From Cyclobacteriaceae bacterium (GTDB taxonomy: Bacteria > Bacteroidota > Bacteroidia > Cytophagales > Cyclobacteriaceae): a DNA stretch of 64,000 bases. The position numbers and the translations under genes are program-made. The DNA lies in NCBI GenBank assembly GCA_020832305.1, contig JAFIEV010000089.1:186001-250000 (forward strand), given 5' to 3'. Shown here in pieces: positions 36,031 through 46,769 of the stretch. Numbering within the stretch: the first letter of the stretch is position 1; the number at the start of each line of letters is the position of its first letter. Below the pieces are notes generated by a model that saw nothing but the letters and a program-made list of their open reading frames with translations, was not told where the DNA came from and searched no databases.

Positions 36031-36225
36031 ATGACACATAAAGACCAACAACAACTCGGGAATAACAATGCCTACAGCAAAAAGAACAAATTGTTAAAAG
36101 ACCATCATATTGATACAGTCATTGGCTTACCTTTCAACTTGTTTTATTCTACAGGTATTCCGGTTTGCATTCTTGAACTGAAAAAAAAGATCAACCCATC
36201 AATGTTCCGCTCCAATTTTTACTGA
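36031..36225 (+). pseudogene. Fragment of a type I restriction N6-DNA methyltransferase (HsdM)
   Basis: The 64-codon frame contains DTVIGLPFNLFYSTGIPVCI followed by LELKK, matching the conserved IDAxIGLPxNLFYGTGIPxCI segment of HsdM proteins, which are normally about 500 residues. Neither the AdoMet-binding nor the NPPF region is present. The fragment starts 23 bp after the REP copy and overlaps the convergent GH78 gene by 7 bp. It is a leftover, probably from an earlier rearrangement, and not a functional methylase. Confidence 0.75.
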
Positions 36226-38981
36226 ATCTTGATTGTATATTTTCCGGAGCCTAATTCAAATACCTCATACACACCTGATGGTATGGTCTGAGTGCTGGTG
36301 TTTTGGGCTTTGCCATCTACCAAAATCTTAGCATCACCCTTTGATTTCAACCAGATAGAAGCCCTTGTATTGGCTGGTATCTCCACTTCAAGTTGCACTT
36401 TATTTCCATCCTTTTTCCAGTTGGAGGCTATTTTGCCATATTGAGAATCATACCAGCCCTCAACCCAATCAATTTCATTTTCGAAGTCAGGCCGAATTAT
36501 AAAACGTCCAAAGCCCGGGTTTTCGTCATCAGCCTCTATGCCAGCAAGCCCTTTAAAAAAGTAGTCAGCAATCGATCCAAACATAATGTGGTTTAAAGAC
36601 TGAGATCCATCCCAGTTTTGATACATGGTGTTGGCACCGAGTACATCTATCCAGTAACCCCAGCCCGGAAAATCTCTTTTATCGGCAAGTGCATATAAAA
36701 CCTCGCTTTTACCATATTTCATAAGTACATTCAGCACGGCTTTAGTGCCTACCACACCGGCATCGATATGACCGCCTTTGTCCTCAATGGCTTTCAACAG
36801 ACCATTGACCACTTTTTCTTTCTGATCATCCTCTACAAGATCAAAATGCAGTGCCAAAGCCATAGGGGTTTGCACACCGTGATCATACATTCCTTTTTCT
36901 TTATCGTAATACGTCTGATTGAATGCGTTTTTTATCGCCTGAGCCAGTTCGGTATACAAAACAGCATCTTCTTTGTTACCAAGCAAAGAGGCCATATTTG
37001 CCAGCATATTGGAAAAATAATAATAATGTGCGGAAGATAAATAAGGGCCCATTGTAAGATTTACCAATTGTTTATGGTCATCAATGCCTATATTCAGCAA
37101 ATTGTTTGCCGATATACTCTCCAGAAAGTCAATATACTTTTTAAAATAGGGATAGTACCTTTCAAGGATGGTCAGGTCTCCGGTATATCGATACATCTGC
37201 CAGGGTATTTCCATAAAGGCGCCCTCCCACTGTGGTCCATAACCGTATTTACGGATTTCCGGGTTTCTTCCGAGGTTATACCCCCAACCACTCGTAGGAA
37301 TGATGCCTGGAAGATCACCGCTTTCCTGTTGTTCATCCACGAAATCATCCAACCATTTGAGATAAGCCTGTACAATGTCAAAGTTGAAAAGCCCTACTTC
37401 AGCCACCAGCATGGCATCTCCTGTCCAGCCCATTTTTTCGCGGTGCGGACAATCTGTTGGATATCCGTGATAGTTGCCCAAAAATGACCATCCGATATTT
37501 TTCTGAATCTGATTGAACATTTCATTGGAACTGCGAAAATCACCGCGGCGTTCCAGGTCGCTGTGAACGACATCACCCTGTATATGCAGGATTTCGATAT
37601 CCGGACTGCTTTTGGTGAGTTCCATATATTGAAAACCATGGTACACAAAAACAGAGTGCCATGATTCTTCACCTGCTCCTTTGAGAATGTAGCGGTCGGT
37701 CTGTGTGTCTCCTGTCCAGATAAACCGGCTTAATTCCTTAAGATCCAGGGTCCCATCTTCAAAAATCCTTTCACCGTATCGAATTGTTACTCTGCTTCCG
37801 GCTGGTCCTTTAACTTTAATATTCGCCCAACCCGTAATGTTTTGACTTAGATCATACATCATTACTGAATCGTTGACCTGCCAGGTTTTGGCGGGTTCAA
37901 AATGGCCGGTTACCCGGATGGGTGGCATGATCTGCGCCGATAATTTACCTGAGGGCCCAGGTATTTTGAGTGCATTTTTCCAGGGTTCATCTGAATAACC
38001 TGGTTCAGACCAAGCACCCAATTCAAGACGCGCATCGTAGGTTTCTCCATTGTGTATACCATTGAATACAATGGGACCCTCCGAAAACTTCCAGCTTTGA
38101 TCCGTGGCAATGATTTGCTGATTTCCATCTTCGGTATGGATGACCAATTGTGCCATTAATGAAGGGGATTCTCGCCAGGGTGCTCTGTCAAAATCCCAGG
38201 CAGTGCGGGTGTGTTGGTTATACCATCCATTGCCCAGTACGACTCCCATCGCATTGCTGCCTTCTCTTAATTGAGACGTTACATCAAATGCTACATACTT
38301 TACTCTTTGATCATATCGGGTAAGCATAGGATCCAATACGTGGTCACCCACTTTCTGACCATTGACCAAGGCCTCATAATAACCCAAACCGGAAATGTAC
38401 AAGCGGGCATTTTTGATTTTTCCGTCAATTGAAAATTCTTTTCTGAAATAGGGAGAAGGCAGTACCGGTGGCACGGAATCAGAAGGCGGTACATGGGAAA
38501 TCCATTCGGCTTTCCAGTCAGTAGGTTTGAGTAATGTCATTTCCCACCAGGTGGCTTGACTATAAGCGCTGACATTGTCGTCCTGATCCCAAACGCGCAC
38601 CTGCCACCAGACACGATCTCCACTGTTGAGTGTTTTACCTTTATATGGAATGAGAACGGACTGATTCGAATTTACTTTTCCTGTGTTCCAGAGATCTGCT
38701 GCCTGATCATCCAGTTTGTCGGGATGGCTTGCTGCTAAAATCTGGTAAGCACTTTGTTGTATGTTTTTTTGAAGACCCTGCAATTGCCAGCTCAGTTGCG
38801 GAGCTTTTTCCAGACCGAGAGGTTCTGTGAGGTAGTCCGCCGTAAGTTTTACAACCTGAAGGTTTGAGTCCCCTGTGCAGGCGCTAAAAAAAAAGACAAT
38901 TAGCAACATTGACCAAAAGCCGGGCATGGATTTATTTTTCACCGAAAACCGGCTTTTTATTTCAATTATCAGGTTTTTCAT
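36219..38981 (-). CDS. GH78 alpha-L-rhamnosidase, lipoprotein
   Basis: The 920-residue protein has a lipoprotein signal ending FFFSACTG (Cys35). N-terminal beta-sandwich domains are followed by an (alpha/alpha)6 catalytic barrel with the family block DCPHREKMGWTGDA (510-523), whose Glu and Asp are the candidate catalytic acids, and a C-terminal beta domain. GH78 enzymes release L-rhamnose from the non-reducing end by inversion. ATG 38981 gives a long n-region, and ATG 38927 (MPGFWSML) is a better-looking alternative. It strongly suggests rhamnose in the target glycan. Confidence 0.92.
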   Translation of the reverse strand: MKNLIIEIKSRFSVKNKSMPGFWSMLLIVFFFSACTGDSNLQVVKLTADYLTEPLGLEKAPQLSWQLQGLQKNIQQSAYQILAASHPDKLDDQAADLWNTGKVNSNQSVLIPYKGKTLNSGDRVWWQVRVWDQDDNVSAYSQATWWEMTLLKPTDWKAEWISHVPPSDSVPPVLPSPYFRKEFSIDGKIKNARLYISGLGYYEALVNGQKVGDHVLDPMLTRYDQRVKYVAFDVTSQLREGSNAMGVVLGNGWYNQHTRTAWDFDRAPWRESPSLMAQLVIHTEDGNQQIIATDQSWKFSEGPIVFNGIHNGETYDARLELGAWSEPGYSDEPWKNALKIPGPSGKLSAQIMPPIRVTGHFEPAKTWQVNDSVMMYDLSQNITGWANIKVKGPAGSRVTIRYGERIFEDGTLDLKELSRFIWTGDTQTDRYILKGAGEESWHSVFVYHGFQYMELTKSSPDIEILHIQGDVVHSDLERRGDFRSSNEMFNQIQKNIGWSFLGNYHGYPTDCPHREKMGWTGDAMLVAEVGLFNFDIVQAYLKWLDDFVDEQQESGDLPGIIPTSGWGYNLGRNPEIRKYGYGPQWEGAFMEIPWQMYRYTGDLTILERYYPYFKKYIDFLESISANNLLNIGIDDHKQLVNLTMGPYLSSAHYYYFSNMLANMASLLGNKEDAVLYTELAQAIKNAFNQTYYDKEKGMYDHGVQTPMALALHFDLVEDDQKEKVVNGLLKAIEDKGGHIDAGVVGTKAVLNVLMKYGKSEVLYALADKRDFPGWGYWIDVLGANTMYQNWDGSQSLNHIMFGSIADYFFKGLAGIEADDENPGFGRFIIRPDFENEIDWVEGWYDSQYGKIASNWKKDGNKVQLEVEIPANTRASIWLKSKGDAKILVDGKAQNTSTQTIPSGVYEVFELGSGKYTIKIQ

Positions 38982-39043
38982 TTGGGTTTATTTATTTTTG
39001 AAAATGATTTTTTTCGTCCATTTCATTTACCAGCATCAATTCA

Positions 39044-41275
39044 TTATAGCAATATCCTGCCTTTGCTGGCCATGTGGTATCTGTGTTCACCGGCAATATG
39101 GATAAAGGGTTCGTATTTTCGCATCCACCACATTTTTTCATCCGGACTTACCTCGACCAATATATCTCCCACCGTGCTTTCAGAGGCTTTTCCAGAAAAG
39201 TGCAATTCGTCGAAAAAGATGCCAAATGGTTGAGAGTCTCCATCGTTGATGTGCCATGTGCCCAGATTAATCACCAGACGGTCAATGTTCAGATCATTGT
39301 AACCATAACCTCCTTTTTCATAATCAGCAGCGATGTTCAGACTTACCTGATGCCACTGATCGGGAATATCTGACAAATGAAAATGTTGTAATCCTACACT
39401 TGGATTATCATAAAAGCGATCACTCAGACCTCCAAATGCCTTACCCGCCCAATAGGCCATATTCAGCAATTTGAATCCTTTATTAAATCCTTCAATCCAT
39501 ACAAAAGCACCTGCCCAGGCCTTCGGATCTGTATTTATACCGTCGATGCAATATTCGAAATTCAGATTTTGGGGTCTTCCGCTCAACTCAATATTCTGAC
39601 ATAAATGGTTGATCGATTGAGGCAGCCTGTCCTGCCCCGGGGTGGCATAGTCTCTCTTACGGGAAAACAGGTACAAAGCTGAATAATTGCTTTCACGGGC
39701 TATTTTCTGCACTTCCATGCGATTGGAAGGGTTTTCATCTTCAGTATATACAAAACGTTTTGACCAATGATTTAATCCTTCTTCAAAACTGCCATTTCTA
39801 ATTTGAGACGATGCCGGCAATTGCCATTTGGGTGATAACCATAGCAGGTACTCACGTTCATCGAAGGCAGGGAGTTCTTGTGGATAAGGATATATCTCTT
39901 CAGTTACTGTCTTAAAATAAACCTGAGCCTCAGTGTCTTTGATATCAGCTACCAGCATTCCCTGCGAGGGGCCGCCATGCCATTCCTCTTCTCCGAAAGC
40001 TCGTGGTCTGTAACCTGCAGCCGGAAGGTTAATCATTTTCATGCCTTTATAGTCAACGGCGGTCTTAAATGAAGCCCTTATAGGGATATGTACATGTCCG
40101 CTGAATATAAATTTCACATTTCCATGCTTACTCAAAATATCAAGCAAAGTCCTTTTTACTACAACAGATTCCGCGTAGTTAATTAAAGGATCAATACCAA
40201 TGGGATGGGAAGGCACATGTTGCATAAACATCACCGGACGATCTTTATGACGTTCGAGGTCCTGCTCCAGCCAGTCGAAGTAATGCGGATGGGTTTTAAA
40301 GAAATTGCTACGCAATGGATCGGGCCATACCACAAAATGCCATTTTCCGAGATTAAAACTATACAGTAATAATTCCAGCCCGTTCACGGCTTTTTGCGCG
40401 GCAAAGTAATTATTAAACTCTTCCATATGGTAGCCCGGAGTAAATTTGGCAGCATAAATGGTTTCATGATTACCCAATGCATAGAGCAAAGGCGATTTTA
40501 TACCCTTAAAATAATCATGCATGGCTTCAAAATGCTGCTTTTCACCCTGGTTGTCTACCACATCTCCCAAAATCAGCGTAAAGGCGGGCTGAGGGTCGAG
40601 TTCATTTACGCGATTTATGGTATCTTCACAAAAAGCATTGTGAATTTTCATTCGTGTAGGATGCGATTGTGGGGTTTTTGGATCACCACCTTGTGTATCC
40701 GCGAAAATGGCAATGGTAAAATCATCTTTTGGTTCTACGATGCCCATATCTTTTGGCTCAATGAATCCAATTTCTTTATCTAAAAGGTAATTAGCCGTGA
40801 GCACAATGGTATTGTCATCAAATTTGATTTCATGCTGATTCAACAATTCAGACAATTCAAATTGAAATTTCAGCTTATTTAAAGATAGTCTTATGATTGT
40901 TTTTTCTGATGGCTGATCAATCCAGGCAACGATGACCCCAGGGTAGTTTTTATTAACCAGACAGCTGGTAACCCCGGTTTTTAATTGGGCGGGACCAGCA
41001 TTGTTTTCTAAAAAATAGTTTTTCGTGCGTTGTAATTTCCCTTTGACCACCTGTAAAGCTACTTTGGCATTTACAGGACTGATGGATTCCAGCGCACGAA
41101 TCTCAATTCGCAATATAATTTGTCCGCTTTTACTTAGAATATCTTTGAAATGATCAGGTTTTCCATAGAAATACGGTTTAATCGGTGTGTCTTGTCTGGC
41201 AGCAAGTGTCTGTGTGCCAAATAAAACAGCCGACCCCCCTGCGCCAACCTTGGTTATAAAAGATCTTCTTTTCAT
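39044..41275 (-). CDS. Tat-exported metallophosphoesterase with C-terminal carbohydrate-binding-like domain
   Basis: Start ATG 41275 (MKRRSFITKVGAGGSAVLFG) gives a twin-arginine signal and 743 residues; the ATG at 41317 would overlap the sulfatase's end. A calcineurin-type phosphoesterase core contains FADTQGGD, LGDVVDNQGE, GNHETIY, HVPSHPIG and GHVH. The C-terminal ~230 residues, beginning near GSFEEGLNHWSKR, resemble a jelly-roll carbohydrate-binding or laminin-G-like module. It is embedded between a sulfatase and GH78, so a phosphate- or sulfate-ester substrate on sugar is plausible. The fold also occurs in non-hydrolytic proteins. Confidence 0.84.
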   Translation of the reverse strand: MKRRSFITKVGAGGSAVLFGTQTLAARQDTPIKPYFYGKPDHFKDILSKSGQIILRIEIRALESISPVNAKVALQVVKGKLQRTKNYFLENNAGPAQLKTGVTSCLVNKNYPGVIVAWIDQPSEKTIIRLSLNKLKFQFELSELLNQHEIKFDDNTIVLTANYLLDKEIGFIEPKDMGIVEPKDDFTIAIFADTQGGDPKTPQSHPTRMKIHNAFCEDTINRVNELDPQPAFTLILGDVVDNQGEKQHFEAMHDYFKGIKSPLLYALGNHETIYAAKFTPGYHMEEFNNYFAAQKAVNGLELLLYSFNLGKWHFVVWPDPLRSNFFKTHPHYFDWLEQDLERHKDRPVMFMQHVPSHPIGIDPLINYAESVVVKRTLLDILSKHGNVKFIFSGHVHIPIRASFKTAVDYKGMKMINLPAAGYRPRAFGEEEWHGGPSQGMLVADIKDTEAQVYFKTVTEEIYPYPQELPAFDEREYLLWLSPKWQLPASSQIRNGSFEEGLNHWSKRFVYTEDENPSNRMEVQKIARESNYSALYLFSRKRDYATPGQDRLPQSINHLCQNIELSGRPQNLNFEYCIDGINTDPKAWAGAFVWIEGFNKGFKLLNMAYWAGKAFGGLSDRFYDNPSVGLQHFHLSDIPDQWHQVSLNIAADYEKGGYGYNDLNIDRLVINLGTWHINDGDSQPFGIFFDELHFSGKASESTVGDILVEVSPDEKMWWMRKYEPFIHIAGEHRYHMASKGRILL

Positions 41276-41294
41276 TTTTTTGGATATAAGCTTA

Positions 41295-42734
41295 TCAAAA
41301 AATCGAAGTTTCCTCATCTACGTGTCCAAAAGGAAAGTCTTCTGAAGGAACTCTCGCATGTTTTATGATTTCCAGTAACTCATCGGCTTTTTCCGGATAT
41401 TGAGTAACCAGATTATTCGATTCTGAGATGTCTTCATGTAAGTTATATAATTCGAGATAGGTTTTTTCCGGATTCCGCACCTGTAAGCGTATCAGTTTCC
41501 ATTCATCTTTAATGACAGCTTGTTTCCCTCCTTGTTCGTGGAATTCAAAGTAAAGATGATCATGTGCCGGTTGATCTTTGCCCAAAAGCTCTGGGACAAT
41601 GGAAATGCCATCGGTTTGCTGAGGCTTTGGAAGAGCAGCCAGTTCGTGAAATGTGGGCAACATATCCCAGAAAGCCGATGGATCGGCGCTCTCCCTTCCC
41701 GCGCTGATCTTTCCTTTCCAATAGGCTATAAAGGGAACCCTGATACCCCCTTCATATAAATCGCGTTTATGGCCTCTGAATGGAAGGTTACTCTCTTCGT
41801 GGAAAGAATCGGGCGAATCGCCACCGTTGTCACTTGTAAAAATCACCAGGGTATTTTCTTCCAGACCAAGTTCTTTCAATTTATTCAGTATTCTTCCTAT
41901 ATCTTTATCAAGATGAGTGACCATGGCTGCATAGCCTTTTTCACTCTCTGTCCAGTCTTTATCATCATAGGGAGCAAAAGAAGGAATGTCTGAATAACGC
42001 TTACCTTTTGGTGCTTCTCCATTATCATGTGGAATGATGGATGAGAAATACAGAAAAAAGGGCTCATCTTTTTTTGATTCGATGATCTCCAATGCCTTTT
42101 CTGTAAATATCTCTTGAGTAAAATCTTTTTTCACAACAGGATATGAACCCAGGCCGTTGGTCCAATGGGATGTATCGGTCCATATTACTTCATTATCCAG
42201 TGGAATTTTTACTCCGTTTTCCATAATAAAGGCGGGGCTATGGTTATGGGCCAAAACCTGGCAGAGATATCCGAGATGATAATCGAAGCCTTGCTTTAGC
42301 GGATCTCCGCTGGTTCCTTCAACACCTAAACCCCATTTACCTACCATAGCTGTGTAATACCCTGCTCCTTTAAGTGAACTGGCCAGTGTAACGGTGTTTT
42401 CTTCCAAAGGTCGTTGGCCATAAGGCTCCCATTGCAAATTTCCACGTACCTGTGTATGGCCGGTATGCAAACCTGTCATCAATGCAGAACGAGCCGGAGC
42501 ACATACCGAAGTACCGGCATAATGATTCAGAAAACGAATACCATCCTCAGCCATTTTATCTAAATTAGGCGTTTGGATACGAGAACCACCATAACTACCC
42601 AAATCTCCATATCCCAGGTCATCGGCCATTATGAATATGATATTGGGTTTTCGGTAAGATACATTTCTTTCCTGTGTACAAGCTCCTAGTATTAAAGCTA
42701 TTACAAGCAGCGAAATCATGGGTTTTATTTGCAT
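41295..42734 (-). CDS. Sulfatase (S1 family), lipoprotein
   Basis: The 479-residue protein has a lipobox LGAC (Cys19). The formylglycine signature is C78-A-P-A-R82 in TSVCAPARSALMTG, the metal-binding Asp pair is in MADDLG and the later metal site is VIFTSDNGGDS. The organisation is that of arylsulfatase A-like exo-sulfatases. It immediately follows, in the transcriptional sense, the LctP-like gene with a 304-bp gap, and is 19 bp before the metallophosphoesterase start. The specific sulfate position is not predictable. Confidence 0.94.
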   Translation of the reverse strand: MQIKPMISLLVIALILGACTQERNVSYRKPNIIFIMADDLGYGDLGSYGGSRIQTPNLDKMAEDGIRFLNHYAGTSVCAPARSALMTGLHTGHTQVRGNLQWEPYGQRPLEENTVTLASSLKGAGYYTAMVGKWGLGVEGTSGDPLKQGFDYHLGYLCQVLAHNHSPAFIMENGVKIPLDNEVIWTDTSHWTNGLGSYPVVKKDFTQEIFTEKALEIIESKKDEPFFLYFSSIIPHDNGEAPKGKRYSDIPSFAPYDDKDWTESEKGYAAMVTHLDKDIGRILNKLKELGLEENTLVIFTSDNGGDSPDSFHEESNLPFRGHKRDLYEGGIRVPFIAYWKGKISAGRESADPSAFWDMLPTFHELAALPKPQQTDGISIVPELLGKDQPAHDHLYFEFHEQGGKQAVIKDEWKLIRLQVRNPEKTYLELYNLHEDISESNNLVTQYPEKADELLEIIKHARVPSEDFPFGHVDEETSIF

Positions 42735-43038
42735 GGTATATTATAATTTATGGATGACGCATAAATAAAATCTGAATAATTGATTTAGTATATTTTAGGT
42801 TGCAAAGAGTAGTAGTTTTACAGACAGGTTTTTACTTAATTCCATTATATGAATTTAGTGCAGGTTTTATTATAGTTTTTGTACTTTTTGGCAGTATAGC
42901 ATATGGATCTGGATAAGCATTACATTAAAGTACAGATAAATAAATTTCTAATAGCTTAGCTATTAGCCAGGAAAACATGTCTATCCAAGGATGAATTTCC
43001 CTTTTTAATAAATTCCACTACTTTAAAATCTAGTTGAA
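42735..43038. other. Intergenic region with a 19-nt palindrome
   Basis: No gene is visible. A perfect palindrome, CTAATAGCT T AGCTATTAG (42948-42966), resembles the AGCTATTAGC repeat seen elsewhere in the window. It may act as a terminator-like hairpin after LctP or simply be a repeat copy; no T-run follows on the minus strand. The gap probably also carries the promoter of the sulfatase starting at 42734. Confidence 0.45.
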
Positions 43039-44751
43039 TCAGTACAGATCCGGAAAAAACACAAATATCAGCAGAAGAGCAATAATTCCTACCAACAATG
43101 AAGCCACTGTCATAGGTATCAGGTTTCGTTTGATCAAAGCCCCTTCCATTCCCACCAATCCGACCGTGGCACAAGCAGCAATGACATTGTGAACACATAT
43201 CATGTTACCCAAAGCACCACCTATGTTTTGAAGACTGACTACAAGAATTCTGGAAATATCAAGGCTATCGGCAATGGAATATTGAAAAAGAGAAAACAGC
43301 ATATTGGAAACCGTATTTGAGCCCGACATAAAAGCACCCAAAGCACCGACAAAAGCGCTGACCATCGGCCAAGCTTGTTGAAAAGTGGAAGCCATAAACT
43401 GAGCCATAACAATGGGCATGCTCCCATAATCGTTTGGATTATTACCAGATTGCATCATTATTCTCACCAAGGGTACCGCAAAGACCAGGGCAATGAAAGG
43501 TCCTTTAATGCGCAAAACTGCCTCTTTCCATGCAACCTCCACCTGTGATTTACTCATTTTATACATGGGAATGCAAAGAATGGCGATCAGCATAAAGGGC
43601 ATAATGCCCGGTATATACAAAGGATCAAATTCAGTGATAATATTTGTGCCAAACAATGGCGGGGAAGCATACTTAATCGACTTTATCCATGCATTTATTG
43701 GTAAAAACTGAACCCTGGATATTACCAGCAAGATTCCAATAAATACATAGGGCATCCATGCATATAAAACCGACATATTTGCATTTTTGTGGTTTTGCAC
43801 ATCCATAGAAATGGATCCCATCCATTTCTTATCCCAGGTGCTTTTGGGGCCAAAATCCCAATTTTCTTTAGGCACTAAAAAGCCAGCCTTTGTCGCAGGT
43901 ATCAGGATCAATAATCCCAGTAAACCGCCCAGGAGGCCTGGAAACTCCGGTCCCAGCAGCCATGCTACCGCCAGATAAGGAATTACAAAGCAAAAACCGG
44001 CAAAAATTGCATAAGGCCATGCCGCCAGACCTTCTTTGTAACTTTTTTTCTCACCAAAATAGCGGGTAAGCATTACCAACATAATCAATGGCATAAATAT
44101 ACCGGGAATGGCATGCAGTGTGGCCGACCATGCGCCAATTTGCTTTATAAAGTCAGGGTAACTCAATCCACTGGCAGAAAGGGATTCTAATATCTCAGGA
44201 GTATTTAAAGAAGCACCAACGCCTATTAATGTGGGGGTACCCACAGCCCCAAACGACACGGGCGTGCTGTTCACGATTAATGCAACCATTACGGCCGCCA
44301 GCGCAGGAAATCCTAAAGATAATAATAAAGGCGCCACCAGGGCTGCGGGGGTACCAAAACCAGCTGAGCCCTCAATGAAGGCGCCAAACAACCATGCAAT
44401 GATAATGGCCTGTACCCTCCTATCGGGAGAAACAGAAGAGAAGCCGCGATTTATAGCAGCAATGGCACCACTTTCACGCAAGGTAAACAGCAAGGCGAGG
44501 GCACCAAATACAATTAAGATTATTTTCACAGCTATTACGATGCCATTCAGGCTTGCCGCCATTATCCAGTTGAGCGGCATATCCCAAACCCAGAAGGCCA
44601 GGATCAAAGCAAGCACAAAAGATAAAGGCATGGCTCGTGTTGCAGGCCAGCGCATTCCAACCATTAAAATAAAAATGGCCGCAATGGGTATCAGGGCCAA
44701 TAATGCAAGTAAACCGTTGTTCATATTTTTATCATTGTTTTCAGCAGTCAT
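43039..44751 (-). CDS. LctP family lactate-type permease
   Basis: Start ATG 44751 (MTAENNDKN) gives about 570 residues, and ATG 44724 ([13 protein letters not shown]) is also possible. More than a dozen membrane helices carry the LctP signatures [19 protein letters not shown] and [19 protein letters not shown], and near the C-terminus [18 protein letters not shown]. LctP carriers take up lactate or glycolate with protons. Within a rhamnose- or fucose-type PUL it could recover or export lactate derived from lactaldehyde, since class II aldolases of deoxysugars release it. That link is inference. Confidence 0.92.
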   Translation of the reverse strand: MTAENNDKNMNNGLLALLALIPIAAIFILMVGMRWPATRAMPLSFVLALILAFWVWDMPLNWIMAASLNGIVIAVKIILIVFGALALLFTLRESGAIAAINRGFSSVSPDRRVQAIIIAWLFGAFIEGSAGFGTPAALVAPLLLSLGFPALAAVMVALIVNSTPVSFGAVGTPTLIGVGASLNTPEILESLSASGLSYPDFIKQIGAWSATLHAIPGIFMPLIMLVMLTRYFGEKKSYKEGLAAWPYAIFAGFCFVIPYLAVAWLLGPEFPGLLGGLLGLLILIPATKAGFLVPKENWDFGPKSTWDKKWMGSISMDVQNHKNANMSVLYAWMPYVFIGILLVISRVQFLPINAWIKSIKYASPPLFGTNIITEFDPLYIPGIMPFMLIAILCIPMYKMSKSQVEVAWKEAVLRIKGPFIALVFAVPLVRIMMQSGNNPNDYGSMPIVMAQFMASTFQQAWPMVSAFVGALGAFMSGSNTVSNMLFSLFQYSIADSLDISRILVVSLQNIGGALGNMICVHNVIAACATVGLVGMEGALIKRNLIPMTVASLLVGIIALLLIFVFFPDLY

Positions 44752-44971
44752 TATCTGTACCAAAACCTGGCCAGCTGCTCCATGCCACACTGAACAGAAT
44801 ACCCAATTTCATTCATTTCCTCACCTTGCCGGAAAACTTAAAGTATTGGCTCAGGAATATTTCAACAGGAAAAGCAAGAGACACGCTTAAAGGCAAACAA
44901 GTTAGAAAAAGATTGCAATAAAACCAGAATCTCACCTGCCATCAAGTGTAAATTACAATTGAAAAAACCAC

Positions 44972-46576
44972 TTATTTAATCTTTTCTTTTTCAAAATCCG
45001 TTTTATTCACCCAATTGGCTTCAACTTCGTCGCCTGCCATGAAACGGTTGTAGAAGTTAACATTGTTTGGGTTGGTATACGTGTATTCATCGAAAATATG
45101 TCCATTTCCCTTCATTCTTGGATCTTGCTGTTGGTTTAGCTCTTCTTCCATCTGTTCGCGTAAAGACTGAACGATCTGCTGATATTCGGGGTTTAATGCC
45201 ATGTTGTTCATACAATCCCTGTCAATACTCAGATCATACAATTCTTCATCCATGCGCTTGCCGAAGCAATACTTCCAGTATTCATCATTGATTCCGTTTC
45301 GACGCATATTAAGGATAACGGTTTTGGTCGCCCCTCCATCAGTGTTCAGATAGCCCGTTTCAGGATTTCCAACAGGCCATCGGTCGGTCTCATAGTTTTT
45401 TACATACAAATAGTTGCCTTTTACTATGCCCCTGATCGGATAACCCTGGTCATCCGGACGACCCACATCGTGTCGTTCCTTACCAATAAGCACATGGTCT
45501 CTGGAAGGATTAACGATGCCTTCCTGATCAGAAAATAATATATCACTCAGGCTTTTTCCTTGTATGGGTTGCATCACGCTTTTTTCACTGCTTACACCTG
45601 CCAATTCAAGAAAAGTAGGGGCAAAATCTATAAAGCTGACAAAATCAGTTACCGTGCGCCCTTTTGATCGTATTCCTGCGGGCCACATAATGGCAAGAGG
45701 CAGGTGATTTGACAATTCATAAGCCTGGCCTTTCGCTCTGGGAAAAGGCATGCCATTGTCAGCGGTAATCACGATTATAGTATTTTCAAGCTCTCCCATT
45801 TCTTCAAGGGTTTGAAGCATCTGACCAAGATGCTTGTCAAACCATTCTATTTCGAAAGCATAATCCAGCATATCGGTACGAACTGAATCTGTATCAGGCC
45901 AGAATGAAAAGACGCGGTCTATTTCGTCATTGTTTCTTCCATGCGCCAGGGATGATCCAAATTCGTAGGCCCTGTGTGGCTCCAGTGAACCGTACCAAAA
46001 GCAAAATGGTTGATCATCAGGTTTTGCTGCAAGAAAATCACTGAAATTGGCAGCATAGTCATTGTTGGATATGTGTTTTGTAGGCGGATCAAGTTTTTTA
46101 TCGTTAAAGGCTTTACCCGTTAACAATCTTCTGTTTCCATCTTTATCCAGGGCCCGGCCGGGAGCCCAGCCTTTAGCTGTATGTCCGGTAAAATAACCTT
46201 GCTCTTCCAAAGTCTCCATAAATGTTTTGAATTTGAGAGGAAATTCCGGAAAATGATTGGCCGCTTCTTCTAGTTGCCAGGAATTGCGTCCGGTAAGAAT
46301 ACAGGACCTTGAAGGAGCACATTTGGCATTGGGTGTATAGGCATTCATAAATAAAATGCCCTGAGAAGCTACCCGATCAAAAGCCGGGGTCTTTACCCAT
46401 GATGTGCCATAGGCTCCCATATGCGGAAATGAGACATCATCGGCAATGCAAAAGAGGATATTGGGTCTTTTCGTCTCTTTTTCCGGACTGCAGGAAAGGA
46501 ATGTTGTAATTAAAAATAAAACAGCCAAAGAATGCAAGGTATTAACCTGCCTGTTTATAAATCTTTTATCAGTCAT
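44972..46576 (-). CDS. Sulfatase (S1 family), lipoprotein
   Basis: The 534-residue protein has a lipobox in [10 protein letters not shown] (Cys29). The signature C86-A-P-S-R90 lies in [14 protein letters not shown], with metal ligands in CIADDVS and [15 protein letters not shown]. The [11 protein letters not shown] form resembles heparan/N-sulfoglucosamine-type sulfatases, but this is only a subfamily impression. It is the second in a run of sulfatases on the minus strand, starting at 46576 with a 193-bp upstream gap. Confidence 0.94.
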   Translation of the reverse strand: MTDKRFINRQVNTLHSLAVLFLITTFLSCSPEKETKRPNILFCIADDVSFPHMGAYGTSWVKTPAFDRVASQGILFMNAYTPNAKCAPSRSCILTGRNSWQLEEAANHFPEFPLKFKTFMETLEEQGYFTGHTAKGWAPGRALDKDGNRRLLTGKAFNDKKLDPPTKHISNNDYAANFSDFLAAKPDDQPFCFWYGSLEPHRAYEFGSSLAHGRNNDEIDRVFSFWPDTDSVRTDMLDYAFEIEWFDKHLGQMLQTLEEMGELENTIIVITADNGMPFPRAKGQAYELSNHLPLAIMWPAGIRSKGRTVTDFVSFIDFAPTFLELAGVSSEKSVMQPIQGKSLSDILFSDQEGIVNPSRDHVLIGKERHDVGRPDDQGYPIRGIVKGNYLYVKNYETDRWPVGNPETGYLNTDGGATKTVILNMRRNGINDEYWKYCFGKRMDEELYDLSIDRDCMNNMALNPEYQQIVQSLREQMEEELNQQQDPRMKGNGHIFDEYTYTNPNNVNFYNRFMAGDEVEANWVNKTDFEKEKIK

Positions 46577-46769
46577 TTTTGAAAATCGTTTATAATAACC
46601 AAATCATTAGTGCCTTATAAGCAATTATATCCCCAATGATACCCAAAAAAGTACAAAGCAGAATGAATTGCATCTTTTTTTCCATTTTTAAGAATTTTAT
46701 AAGGCTATCATTATTTTTAAGTTTTTACTTAAGGTCAATTCAGGTTTTTAGCAATAGATACTTCAGTAC

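Noticed and set aside
36031-36225. Independent small methyltransferase gene
   Set aside because: It has only the mid-protein HsdM motif, is far below family length and lacks the AdoMet site, so it is a fragment.
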